Source: JBOGFC01 sp050742155 | GTDB taxonomy: Bacteria; Actinomycetota; Acidimicrobiia; Spongiisociales; JALYHC01 | DNA length: 27,968 nucleotides | Direction: 5' to 3' | Assembly (NCBI GenBank): GCA_050742155.1 | Contig: JBOGFC010000099.1 | Coordinates: 1 to 27,968, forward strand | In this document: in pieces, positions 15,501 through 22,523 of the stretch | How the letters are laid out: each line of letters opens with the position of its first letter | Numbering within the stretch: the stretch's first letter is position 1 | Program-made: the position numbers and the translations under genes | The notes under the pieces: model-generated | What the model was told of the DNA's origin: nothing | The model's database searches: none | The model's input: the letters and a program-made list of their open reading frames with translations, nothing else

Positions 15501-15544
15501 AGTATGGCCCTCGCCAGGAGCATTGTCAAGATATCAATTGATTA
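15501..15544 (-). promoter_or_regulatory. Leaderless sigma-70-type promoter and palindromic operator of the arsR-rhodanese operon
   Basis: On the minus strand TTGACA (15524-15529) and CATACT (15501-15506) are separated by exactly 17 bp. Only 6 bases lie between the -10 box and the ATG at 15494, predicting transcription from the start codon itself. Immediately upstream of the -35 box is the AT-rich palindrome ATCAATTGAT (15533-15542), a plausible ArsR-family operator and the most AT-rich spot in the area. Binding there is inferred. Confidence 0.7.
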
Positions 15545-15550
15545 CTTGGG

Positions 15551-15637
15551 TGCCCGGGGTGGGACTCGAACCCACATGGATCTTGCGATCCGAGGCAGTT
15601 TAAGTGCCTTCCGTAAAGCCAGTTCCGGCACCCGGGC
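15551..15637 (-). tRNA. tRNA-Leu (anticodon UAA)
   Basis: An 87-nt class II tRNA. The acceptor stem GCCCGGG pairs with CCCGGGC, and the discriminator is A. The anticodon arm is AGGCA-CTTAAAC-TGCCT with anticodon TAA. The long variable arm is GGATC-GCAA-GATCC and the T arm is GTGGG-TTCGAGT-CCCAC. The sequence after the discriminator is CCC rather than CCA, so the CCA end is not fully encoded and would be added enzymatically. A TATCCT -10-like box (15645-15650) ends 7 nt before the 5' end. Confidence 0.95.
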
Positions 15638-15659
15638 GATCCTGAGGATACCCCGGCCT

Positions 15660-15724
15660 CAGCGGAGCATTTCTTGGGCAGTTTTGTACCGTTTCGGTAC
15701 TGCCAAGCCTTAGGTTCTCCGCTG
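15660..15724. repeat. Nested imperfect palindrome between the ferritin-like gene and tRNA-Leu
   Basis: Three nested inverted repeats share one centre near 15693. The outer pair is CAGCGGAG/CTCCGCTG (15660-15667, 15717-15724). The middle pair is CTTGGGCAG/CTGCCAAG (15673-15681, 15700-15707). The inner pair is GTACCG/CGGTAC (15686-15691, 15695-15700). It begins 2 nt after the ferritin-like stop on the minus strand. It may act as a terminator or processing hairpin for that gene, although no T-run follows. Confidence 0.55.
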
Positions 15725-15726
15725 GG

Positions 15727-16143
15727 CTACCTCCCAAGCACTCCTTGCAGCTCCCGGACGTGGTCTTGGGTTTGCTCGAGGAGGGGGCGGAGCGCCTCGG
15801 CCACGTCGGGGAGGCCCAGGTCGGTGGCCTGGGTGATCCGCTCCCGATAGCGCTCGAGCTGGCGCTCCTCGAGCTCGAGGTCGAGCTCCAGGGCGGCTTC
15901 GGCCCCCGTCTCGCTGAGTACCTCGGGCACCTCCGTAGACGGAACGCCTCCCAGGAAATCGATCTGCTCGGCCAGGGTGGTGGCGTGCGCCAGCTCCTGG
16001 CTGAGATGGCTGCGCAACTCCTGGATGAAGGTCTGGTAGCCGACCCCCTTGATGGTGGCGATGTGCTGCACGTACTGGACGATCGACTGGAACTCGGTGC
16101 CCAGGTCCTCGTTCATGAGCTCGATGAGCTTGTCCCTGTCCAC
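15727..16143 (-). CDS. Ferritin-like diiron domain protein
   Basis: A 138-residue four-helix protein of the ferritin-like superfamily. Helix 1 has LMNEDLGTEFQSIVQYVQH with Glu residues near 12 and 17, and helix 2 has LRSHLSQELAHATTLAEQIDFLGG with the E-x-x-H pair (ELAH). A further Glu-rich helix follows (LELDLELEERQLERYRERI), spacing consistent with a carboxylate-bridged diiron site. The closest family type is the short bacterioferritin-like 'ferritin-like domain' proteins of Actinobacteria; ferroxidase activity is possible but unproven. The GTG start at 16143 has a strong AGAGGAGG site upstream. It is 26 nt downstream of ppx on the same strand, so probably cotranscribed, and is followed by a nested palindrome. 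Confidence 0.85.
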   Translation of the reverse strand: MDRDKLIELMNEDLGTEFQSIVQYVQHIATIKGVGYQTFIQELRSHLSQELAHATTLAEQIDFLGGVPSTEVPEVLSETGAEAALELDLELEERQLERYRERITQATDLGLPDVAEALRPLLEQTQDHVRELQGVLGR

Positions 16144-16169
16144 AGGCGCCTCCTCTGGTCGCTGCCGGC

Positions 16170-17066
16170 CTATATACCCAGCAGCCCGGACGCTACCCCG
16201 TCCAGCAGGTCGCTCTCGGATACCACCACCTGCGCGGCACCGGCCCGGCGGAGTGCTCCTTGGGCCACCACCGCTCCCCCCAGCAGCACCGGCGCCCGGG
16301 CCGGGTCGAGCGATGGGATGGCGGCCGTCTCCTCGACCGTCATGGCGGCCAGCCGATCGACCAGCCCTGCCAGCTGCTCCGCCGAGAGCCTCGTACCGTG
16401 CACCGCCTGCGGGTCGTACTCCGACAGCTCGAGGGCGATGGCCGCCAGGCTGGTGAAGGTGCCGGCCACCCCGACCACCGTGGCCGGGCTTCCGGGCAGC
16501 TCAAGCCCTGCGAACAGCTCCCCTACCAGGCGGCGGGCGGTCTCGAGCCGGCCCTGGGGAGCAGGACGGTCGGGCAGCGCCCGCTCGGTGAGGCGCACCG
16601 ACCCGATGTCGATGCTCAGCGAGTACTCGGGAGAGCCGGAGCCGAAGACGAACTCGGTGCTTCCTCCCCCCACGTCCACCACCAGGAACGGCGGTGGGTG
16701 CCCGGCCAGCCCGGCCAGCGCCCCCCGGAAGGCCAGCGAGGCTTCCTCCGCGCCGTCGATCACCTCCGGCCGGACGCCCAGGGCCCGCTCGGCGAGAGCC
16801 AGGAACTCCTCCCGGTTCTCGGCGTCCCGCAGCGCCGAGGTGGCCACCGCCTCCGCTCGCTTCACGTCCCACCGACGGATGGCCTCCCCGTACTCCTCCA
16901 GCACGGACACGGCTCTCGTGATGGCCGCCTCGGCGAGCCGGCCCGTCTCGTCTACCCCCTCACCCAGCCGGACCACCCTGACCCGCCGCTCCAGCCAGCG
17001 CCGGCCTGGGCCGGCCACCAGCAGACGGACCGAGTTCGTGCCGATATCGACCGCGGCGACCCTCAA
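16170..17066 (-). CDS. ppx: Ppx/GppA family exopolyphosphatase
   Basis: A 298-residue member of the ASKHA sugar kinase/HSP70-actin superfamily. The N-terminal phosphate loop VAAVDIGTNSVRLLV (about 3-17) and second loop VVDVGGGSTEFVF (about 131-143) bind phosphate. An acidic GAEEASLAF segment between them carries the family's catalytic Glu. VAGTFTSLAAIAL and LGGAVVAQGAL follow as further conserved blocks. Family enzymes hydrolyse polyphosphate and/or guanosine pentaphosphate; the short length is typical of the actinobacterial type. The start is the TTG at 17066, which overlaps the DUF501 stop (TTGA); the earlier open frame lacks family homology. Its position after eno, ftsB-like and DUF501 is conserved in Actinobacteria. 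Confidence 0.9.
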   Translation of the reverse strand: MRVAAVDIGTNSVRLLVAGPGRRWLERRVRVVRLGEGVDETGRLAEAAITRAVSVLEEYGEAIRRWDVKRAEAVATSALRDAENREEFLALAERALGVRPEVIDGAEEASLAFRGALAGLAGHPPPFLVVDVGGGSTEFVFGSGSPEYSLSIDIGSVRLTERALPDRPAPQGRLETARRLVGELFAGLELPGSPATVVGVAGTFTSLAAIALELSEYDPQAVHGTRLSAEQLAGLVDRLAAMTVEETAAIPSLDPARAPVLLGGAVVAQGALRRAGAAQVVVSESDLLDGVASGLLGI

Positions 17067-17593
17067 GCGGGCTCTCGCCAATCCGGGTTGCGGGCCACCC
17101 GGCCCTCCCTCTCGGTGACGCAGGGCACGGTGCAGTTCAAGGGCTCGATCCACGGCGCCACCGCCTCCCCCACCGGGTTGTCGTGGCCGGCCCGGTAGTC
17201 GGCGTAGTGGGCGTGGAGGCATTTGACCCCGGCCCGGGCGCCGCCCACCCCTCCGGACGGCCGGAGGTGGGCGTGCTCGGGGGCGGCCGCCTCCCGCTCT
17301 TCGGCGTAGCGGCGGTGGGCCTCGGCCAGCCGCCGCCCGAAGTCGGGGTCGTGCCGGGAGCGACGTTCCATCGACCGCACCCCTCCGGCCGACTCGAGCC
17401 GACCGATGCGCCGCACCGCCAGGGGACAGCTCAGCCAGTGGCGGGTCGGGAAGGGGGTCCCGTCGTCGAGGATGGGCGGCACCTGCACCACCACCGGTAG
17501 GTCGAAGGGACAACCTCGCCACTCCACCTCCACCGAGGCCCGGAGGGGACGCTCGAGCTGAGCGGCCACCACGGCCTGGTCGACGTCCGGCAT
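17063..17593 (-). CDS. DUF501 domain protein
   Basis: A 176-residue protein of the conserved, functionally unassigned DUF501 family. It shows typical blocks: CPFDLPVVVQVPPILDDGTPFPT (described here only by its PFDLPVVVQ core), THWLSCPL-like RHWLSCPLAV, SAGGVRSMERR, and a C-terminal CLHAHYADYRAGHDNPVG with His/Cys residues that could bind a metal. The ATG at 17593 overlaps the FtsB-like stop by one base (TGATG) and gives the usual family N-terminus. It lies between the FtsB-like gene and ppx, the standard actinobacterial arrangement. No activity is known. Confidence 0.9.
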   Translation of the reverse strand: MPDVDQAVVAAQLERPLRASVEVEWRGCPFDLPVVVQVPPILDDGTPFPTRHWLSCPLAVRRIGRLESAGGVRSMERRSRHDPDFGRRLAEAHRRYAEEREAAAPEHAHLRPSGGVGGARAGVKCLHAHYADYRAGHDNPVGEAVAPWIEPLNCTVPCVTEREGRVARNPDWREPA

Positions 17594-17988
17594 CAGGGAA
17601 CCAGGTCGCGACCGGTCAGGAAGTCCCAGATCATGGTGACCCAGTCGGGGGGCGCCCATGGATCCTCGGCCCGGCCGTCCGCCGCGCCGACCGCCTCCCT
17701 GGCCGGTGCCCGGGGCGTCACCACCACGTAGGCCACCTCTCCCGGTCGCACCAGGCCGTAGTCCTCCCGGGCGATGCGCTCCACCTCGGTGGGGGTCTGC
17801 AGGGCAGCCACGTCCGCCTCCAGGCGGGCGTTCTCCTCCCGCAGCACGGCCAGCTTTCGCTCCGACAGCTCCACCGCCCGCCCCTGGGCGATGATCTGGC
17901 GAAAGGGGAGCACGTAGGTGAGCACCCCGGCCAGCGCCACCAGCAGCAGTACCGCCACCAGCGGGGTGGTGAGCGCCCGGGCTCTCAA
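17593..17988 (-). CDS. FtsB/DivIC-like septum formation initiator protein
   Basis: A 131-residue bitopic membrane protein. A short cytoplasmic N-terminus is followed by one transmembrane helix (about 9-27, LVAVLLLVALAGVLTYVLP), then a coiled coil (ELSERKLAVLREENARLEADVAAL) and the family motif TEVERIAREDYGLVRPGE. These proteins belong to the divisome FtsQ-FtsL-FtsB assembly. I favour the TTG at 17988, which overlaps the enolase stop (TTGA) and has GGAAGGG 7-8 nt upstream. The ATG at 18015 would add 9 residues and lacks a ribosome site. The location directly after eno is conserved in Actinobacteria. Confidence 0.87.
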   Translation of the reverse strand: MRARALTTPLVAVLLLVALAGVLTYVLPFRQIIAQGRAVELSERKLAVLREENARLEADVAALQTPTEVERIAREDYGLVRPGEVAYVVVTPRAPAREAVGAADGRAEDPWAPPDWVTMIWDFLTGRDLVP

Positions 17989-19268
17989 GCCCGGCCCTTC
18001 CGATAGGGCTCCCATCCGGCGAAGCGGGCCTGGTCGCCGAGCTGCTCCTCGACGCGCAAGAGCTCGTTGTACTTGGCGGTCCGCTCCCCCCGGGCCGGAG
18101 CGCCCGCCTTGACCTGCCCGGCGTTGGTGGCCACCGCCAGGTGAGCGAGGAAGGTGTCCTCGGTCTCCCCGGAACGGTGGCTCACCACCCGGCCGTAGCC
18201 GGCTCCCTGAGCCAGCTCAGTGGTCGAGAAGGTCTCGGAGAGCGTGCCGATCTGGTTCAGCTTGATCAGTACCGCGTTGGCTACGCCCTCCTCGATGCCC
18301 CGGCGCAGGAGACCGGGGTTGGTGGCGAACAGGTCGTCGCCGACCAGCTGCAGCCGGTCCCCGAGCCGTTCGGTGCAGAGTGCCCAGCCCTCCCAGTCGT
18401 CCTCGGCCAGGCCATCCTCGATAGAGACCAGCGGGAACTCCTCCACCAGCTCCCCGAGCCATCCCACCATCTCCTCCGAGGAGAGCTTCCTCCCCTCCCC
18501 CTCGAGGTGGTAGCCACCCTCCCGGCGTAGCCCGGTGGCCGCCACGTCCACGGCCAGGGCGACCTCCTCCCCGGGCCGGTAACCGGCCCGCTCCACCGCC
18601 TCCACCAGTACCTCGAGGGCGGCCCGGTTGGCCGGCAGGTCGGGGGCGAACCCCCCCTCGTCGCCCACGTTGGTCGACAAGCCGCGGGAGGCCAGCAGGC
18701 CGTGCAGGGCGTGGTAGACCTCTACCCCGGCTCGCAGGCTCTCCCGGAAGGTGGGAAGGCCGGCCGGCACCACCATGAACTCCTGGACGTCCACCGAGTT
18801 GGCGGCGTGCACACCCCCGTTGAGGAGGTTGAGCATGGGTACCGGGAGCGTGCGAGCCGCCGGGCCTCCCAGGTACCTGAAGAGCGGGAGACCGAGGCCT
18901 TCGGCGGCCGATCGGGCCACCGCCAACGACACGGCCAGGAGGGCGTTGGCCCCGAGGCGGGCCTTGTTGGGAGTGCCATCCAGGTCGCGCAGTGCCTGGT
19001 CGATGGCCGGCTGATCGAGGGCGTCCATGCCGGCCAGCGCCGGGGCGATGGTCTCGTTGATGTGCTGGACGGCCCGCGTCACGCCCTTCCCGCCGTAGCG
19101 GGCTCCGCCGTCCCGAAGCTCGATCGCCTCGAGCGCCCCCGTCGACGCCCCGGAGGGGACCGCCGCCCGGCCGAGCGCCCCGCCGGCCAGGAGCACCTCG
19201 GCCTCGACGGTGGGGTTTCCCCGGGAGTCGAGGACCTCGCGGGCCCGTATGGCTTCGATCCTTGGCAC
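17985..19268 (-). CDS. eno: Enolase
   Basis: A 427-residue phosphopyruvate hydratase that interconverts 2-phosphoglycerate and phosphoenolpyruvate in glycolysis. Conserved blocks include the N-terminal ILDSRGNPT-like EVLDSRGNPTVE, the NGGVHAANSVDVQEF loop (its histidine contacts substrate), Mg ligands in DVAATGL, SIEDGLAEDDW and LVGDDLF, the catalytic-lysine strand LIKLNQIGTLSET, the SHRSGETED loop and the C-terminal AKYNELLRVEEQLG. The usual Asp/Asn after HA is Ala here (HAANS). The GTG at 19268 has an AGAGGAGGG site just upstream; a longer frame to 19298 is not supported. A TAGATT -10-like box at 19289-19294 may start transcription of the eno-ftsB-DUF501-ppx run. Confidence 0.96.
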   Translation of the reverse strand: MPRIEAIRAREVLDSRGNPTVEAEVLLAGGALGRAAVPSGASTGALEAIELRDGGARYGGKGVTRAVQHINETIAPALAGMDALDQPAIDQALRDLDGTPNKARLGANALLAVSLAVARSAAEGLGLPLFRYLGGPAARTLPVPMLNLLNGGVHAANSVDVQEFMVVPAGLPTFRESLRAGVEVYHALHGLLASRGLSTNVGDEGGFAPDLPANRAALEVLVEAVERAGYRPGEEVALAVDVAATGLRREGGYHLEGEGRKLSSEEMVGWLGELVEEFPLVSIEDGLAEDDWEGWALCTERLGDRLQLVGDDLFATNPGLLRRGIEEGVANAVLIKLNQIGTLSETFSTTELAQGAGYGRVVSHRSGETEDTFLAHLAVATNAGQVKAGAPARGERTAKYNELLRVEEQLGDQARFAGWEPYRKGRA

Positions 19269-19347
19269 GGGCCCTCCTCTGCCCGGGCAATCTATCACGG
19301 TGGGTGTCCCCGGCCGAACACCGCTCCACTATGCTGACCGACCGCCC
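19269..19347. promoter_or_regulatory. Divergent eno / NEW3-ABC intergenic region
   Basis: This 79-bp gap must hold both promoters. Candidate -10 boxes are TAGATT for eno (minus, 19289-19294) and TATGCT for the exported protein (plus, 19330-19335, 12 nt before its ATG). No convincing -35 boxes are visible, so these are tentative. Confidence 0.35.
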
Positions 19348-20517
19348 ATGCAGTCGATCATTCTGTCAAGGCGTGTCCAGGGCCTGCTCGGCGCCCTCCT
19401 GGTGGTGAGCGCCACTCCTCTCCCGGCCGCCGCCCAGCAGCCAGGGCCGGTGCAGATCACCACCCCCTACCCGGCGGTGGCCGTCGAAGCCGGGGGCTCG
19501 GCCACCTTCGATCTCGAGGTGTCCGCTCCGGCCGGGGAGCCGGTCGACCTGGAGGTCACCGAGGCCCCCGAAGGATGGGCCACCACCATCCGCGGAGGCG
19601 GCTTCGTGGTGGACGCGGTGACCCCCGACGCTGAGGAGCCCCCCGCTCTCACCCTGGAGGTGGAGGTCCCGGCCGAAGCCGCCGAGGGCGACTACCAGGT
19701 GGTGATCAACGCCGCCGGCGCCGCAGGGTCCGACGTCCTTGCGCTTCGGCTGCGGGTGGCGGAAGCGGCTGCCGGGAGTGTCACGCTGGAGACGGAGTTC
19801 CCCAGCCTGCGGGGCGCCTCGGACCGCACCTTCCCGTTCGACCTGGACCTCACCAACGACACCCCCGGAGAGATCGCCTTCAGCCTCCAGGGCCAGGGCC
19901 CAGAGGGCTGGTTGATCGACGTCCACCCCTCGGCCGAGACGCAGGCGGCCACCGCATCGGTGGCGGCCGGGGAGACGGCCGGGATCAGGGCGGACGTCGA
20001 CCCGCCCGACGACGCCCCGGCGGGCACTTATCAGGTGATGGTCAGGGCGGTGGGAGGCGGCAAGACCGTCGAGGCCACTTTGGAGGTGGAGATCACCGGC
20101 AACTTCGCCCTCACTCTCACCACCCCCGACCAGCGGCTGAACGCCCAGGTGCGATCGGGCGGCTCGACCGAGGTGCCACTGCTGATCTTCAACGACGGGA
20201 CCGCTCCCTTGGTCGGTCTGCAGCTCTCCTCCACCCCCCCGGCCGGATGGGAGGTCACCTTCCAGCCGGAGGTCGTCGAGCAGATCCCGCCCGGGCCCGA
20301 GCCGGCTCAGGTCACCGCCACCATCCAGCCGTCGGGGGAAGCGGTGGCGGGCGACTACTCGGTGGTCATCGAGGCCGGCGTGGCCGAGGCCGACGACCGG
20401 ATCGAGCTCCGGACCACGGTGGAGACCTCCCCCTTCTTCGGGCTGATCGGGTTGGCGCTCATCGCCGCCGTCCTGGTCGGGCTGGGCTGGGTGTTCCGCC
20501 GCTACGGCCGCCGCTGA
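19348..20517 (+). CDS. Exported, membrane-anchored NEW3-type beta-sandwich protein of an ABC module
   Basis: A 389-residue protein with an N-terminal signal peptide (RR then LLGALLVVSATPLPAAA, cleavage probably near residue 27). Several Ig-like repeats follow, of the NEW3 (alpha-galactosidase-associated) type: PEGWATTI, GPEGWLIDV and PAGWEVTF each followed by a GDYQV/GTYQV/GDYSV strand. One C-terminal transmembrane helix (IGLALIAAVLVGLGWVF) and a basic tail end the protein. The bulk would lie outside the membrane. It precedes an ABC ATPase (4 nt gap) and an ABC-2 permease, a recurring arrangement in which this protein is probably the extracytoplasmic accessory part. The ligand is unknown. The start is the first ATG giving a complete signal peptide. 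Confidence 0.82.
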   Translation: MQSIILSRRVQGLLGALLVVSATPLPAAAQQPGPVQITTPYPAVAVEAGGSATFDLEVSAPAGEPVDLEVTEAPEGWATTIRGGGFVVDAVTPDAEEPPALTLEVEVPAEAAEGDYQVVINAAGAAGSDVLALRLRVAEAAAGSVTLETEFPSLRGASDRTFPFDLDLTNDTPGEIAFSLQGQGPEGWLIDVHPSAETQAATASVAAGETAGIRADVDPPDDAPAGTYQVMVRAVGGGKTVEATLEVEITGNFALTLTTPDQRLNAQVRSGGSTEVPLLIFNDGTAPLVGLQLSSTPPAGWEVTFQPEVVEQIPPGPEPAQVTATIQPSGEAVAGDYSVVIEAGVAEADDRIELRTTVETSPFFGLIGLALIAAVLVGLGWVFRRYGRR

Positions 20518-20521
20518 GCCC

Positions 20522-21493
20522 ATGGCTGTCACGGCGGTCATCCGCACCAAGGACCTCACCAAGCGGTATGGGGAGCTGACCGCCGTCGACCGGCTCAACC
20601 TGGAGGTGCGTCGGGGGGAGGTGTTCGGGCTGCTCGGACCGAACGGGGCCGGCAAGACCACCACCATCCTCATGCTGCTCGGGCTGTCAGAGCCCACCGA
20701 GGGCAAGGCCGAGGTGGTGGGCCTCGACCCCACCCGCCAGCCCCTGCAGGTGAAGCGACGGGTCGGCTACCTGCCCGACAACGTCGGCTTCTACGAGGGC
20801 ATGAGCGGGCGGGAGAACCTTCGCTACACCGCCCGGCTGAACGGGCTGCCGTCTCAGGCCGCCGAGGACCGCCTGGCGGCCCTGCTCGAGCAGGCCGGCC
20901 TGGCCCACGCCGCCGACCACCGGGTGGGGACCTATTCCCGGGGCATGCGCCAGCGCCTGGGGATCGCCGACGCGCTGGTGAAGGATCCCGAGGTGATGAT
21001 CCTGGACGAGCCCACCATTGCCATCGACCCGGAGGGGGTGGCCGAGGTGCTCGCCCTGATCCGCACGATGGCCGAGGAGCAGCGGGTGACGGTGCTTCTC
21101 TCCAGCCACCTGCTCCATCAGGTGCAGGAGGTATGCGACCGGGTGGGGATCTTCGTGGCCGGCCGGATGGTCACCCAGGGGAGGGTGGAGGCCCTGGCCG
21201 ACCGGCTCTTCACGGGAGCGGTGACGGTGGAGGTGGGAGTGGACGGCGACCCGAAGCGGGTGGAGGAGACCCTCCGGTCGATCCCCGGCGTCCAAGAAGT
21301 GGAGCGAGACCGGCGCGACCCCAAGGTGTGGCGGGTCACCGCCGGAGAGGATGCCCCCAACCGGGTGGCGACCGCCCTGGCCGCCCGGCACCTCGCCATT
21401 CGGCACCTGCGCCGGCTGGGCGAAGAGCTCGACGAGCTCTACCGGCGATACTTCCACGAGCAGGAGGAGGGTGATGGCCCGGGCCGTCGCTAG
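20522..21493 (+). CDS. ABC transporter ATP-binding protein
   Basis: A 323-residue ATPase of the CcmA/NatA/DrrA-like type. Walker A is GPNGAGKTTT (about 41-50), the signature is YSRGMRQRL, Walker B is VMILDEPT, and SSHLLHQVQEVCDRV carries the switch His. A C-terminal domain of about 100 residues (VTVEVGVDGDP onward) is of the kind found in ABC-2 exporters. The ATG is 4 nt after the upstream stop and the 3' end overlaps the permease gene by 20 nt, so the three genes form one operon. It is likely to power export or membrane remodelling; no substrate can be named. Confidence 0.94.
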   Translation: MAVTAVIRTKDLTKRYGELTAVDRLNLEVRRGEVFGLLGPNGAGKTTTILMLLGLSEPTEGKAEVVGLDPTRQPLQVKRRVGYLPDNVGFYEGMSGRENLRYTARLNGLPSQAAEDRLAALLEQAGLAHAADHRVGTYSRGMRQRLGIADALVKDPEVMILDEPTIAIDPEGVAEVLALIRTMAEEQRVTVLLSSHLLHQVQEVCDRVGIFVAGRMVTQGRVEALADRLFTGAVTVEVGVDGDPKRVEETLRSIPGVQEVERDRRDPKVWRVTAGEDAPNRVATALAARHLAIRHLRRLGEELDELYRRYFHEQEEGDGPGRR

Positions 21494-22469
21494 CGAGCAC
21501 CCGCCGCTGGCGCCGCGGGCCGGGTGGCGTCTGGTGGCCGCCAAGGAGCTGGCCGACCACCTGCTCTCGGCTCGCTTCGCGGTGTTGCTGATCCTGCTCG
21601 GCCTGGCAGTGGCCGGGACCGTCTACGCGGCGGCCACCGGGATCAGGGACGTGGCCCCCGAGGCCACCGGCACCCCGGCCCTCTTCCTGCGCCTCTTCAC
21701 CGTCAGCCCGGGCGAGCGGGTGCCGGCCTTCTTCGGACTGGTCGGGTTCCTGGCGCCGCTGCTGGGGATCGCCTTCGGCTTCGACGCCGTCAACAGCGAG
21801 CGCTCCCAGGGAACCCTGCCTCGCCTGCTCTCCCAGCCCATCCACCGCGACGACGTCGTCAACGGCAAGTTCGCCGCCGGCCTGGCGGTGATCGCCCTCA
21901 TCCTGGGCGGCATCACCATGCTGGTGGCCGGGCTGGGCATGCTGCGGCTGGGGATCGTCCCCACCACCTCCGAGGTGCTGCGCATCCTGGCGTGGCTGGC
22001 GCTGGCGGTGGTCTACGTGGGGTTCTGGCTGGCTTTCGCCAGCCTGCTCTCGGTGGTGGTGGAGCGGGCGGCCACCGCCGCCCTGGTGGCCATCGCCGCC
22101 TGGCTGGTGCTCACCCTGTTCTTCGGCCTGCTGGTGGGGCTGGTGGCCGATGGGCTGGCTCCGGTGCCCGAGCAGGCCACGGCCGGCGAGGTGATCCGCA
22201 ACATCCAGCTCCAGCTCAACCTGGCCCGGCTCTCCCCGTCCACCCTCTACGAGGAGGCCACCATCGTGCTCCTCAACCCGGAGGTGCGCACCCTCACCCC
22301 GGCCTTCCTGCTCCTGCCCGAGCAGATCGATCGGGCGGTGCGGGGCACCCTGCCGCTCACCCAGAGCCTGCTCCTGATCTGGCCGCAAGTCGTGGGCCTG
22401 GTGGCCCTGACCATCCTCTGCTTCGCGGCCGCCTACGTCTCGTTCATGCGCCAGGAGGTGCGGGCCTAA
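21474..22469 (+). CDS. ABC-2 type permease
   Basis: A 331-residue membrane protein with about six hydrophobic helices. A first helix (FAVLLILLGLAVAGTVYAA) is followed by an extracytoplasmic stretch, and the block FDAVNSERSQGTLPRLLSQP-IHRDDVVNGKF is characteristic of NosY-like ABC-2 permeases. Further helices are AVIALILGGITMLVAGLG, WLALAVVYVGFWLAFASLL, ALVAIAAWLVLTLFFGLLVG and LVALTILCFAAAYVSF. The ATG at 21474 follows GGAGGAGGG and gives a normal N-terminus; translation is probably coupled to the overlapping ATPase gene. The gene converges on mazG across a strong inverted repeat. Confidence 0.9.
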   Translation: MARAVASEHPPLAPRAGWRLVAAKELADHLLSARFAVLLILLGLAVAGTVYAAATGIRDVAPEATGTPALFLRLFTVSPGERVPAFFGLVGFLAPLLGIAFGFDAVNSERSQGTLPRLLSQPIHRDDVVNGKFAAGLAVIALILGGITMLVAGLGMLRLGIVPTTSEVLRILAWLALAVVYVGFWLAFASLLSVVVERAATAALVAIAAWLVLTLFFGLLVGLVADGLAPVPEQATAGEVIRNIQLQLNLARLSPSTLYEEATIVLLNPEVRTLTPAFLLLPEQIDRAVRGTLPLTQSLLLIWPQVVGLVALTILCFAAAYVSFMRQEVRA

Positions 22470-22472
22470 CGA

Positions 22473-22523
22473 CGAACCTTAGGTTTCTACGAACGCGAGG
22501 CGTTCGCTAAAACCTAAGGTTCG
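22473..22523. terminator. 51-bp inverted repeat between convergent permease and mazG genes
   Basis: A perfect 14-bp stem (CGAACCTTAGGTTT at 22473-22486 with its complement at 22510-22523) encloses a 3x3 internal loop and a second perfect 7-bp stem (CGAACGC/GCGTTCG, loop GAG). It fills the gap between the two convergent stops and includes the mazG TAG stop at 22514-22516. It is a likely bidirectional terminator, although a long T-run is missing. Its unusually AT-rich CCTTAGG cores could instead be a protein-binding site. Confidence 0.65.

Noticed and set aside
18488..18503. A CCTCCCCTCCCC run in eno as another copy of the palindromic element.
   Set aside because: It lacks the complementary arm and encodes a normal enolase segment (EGEGRKL).
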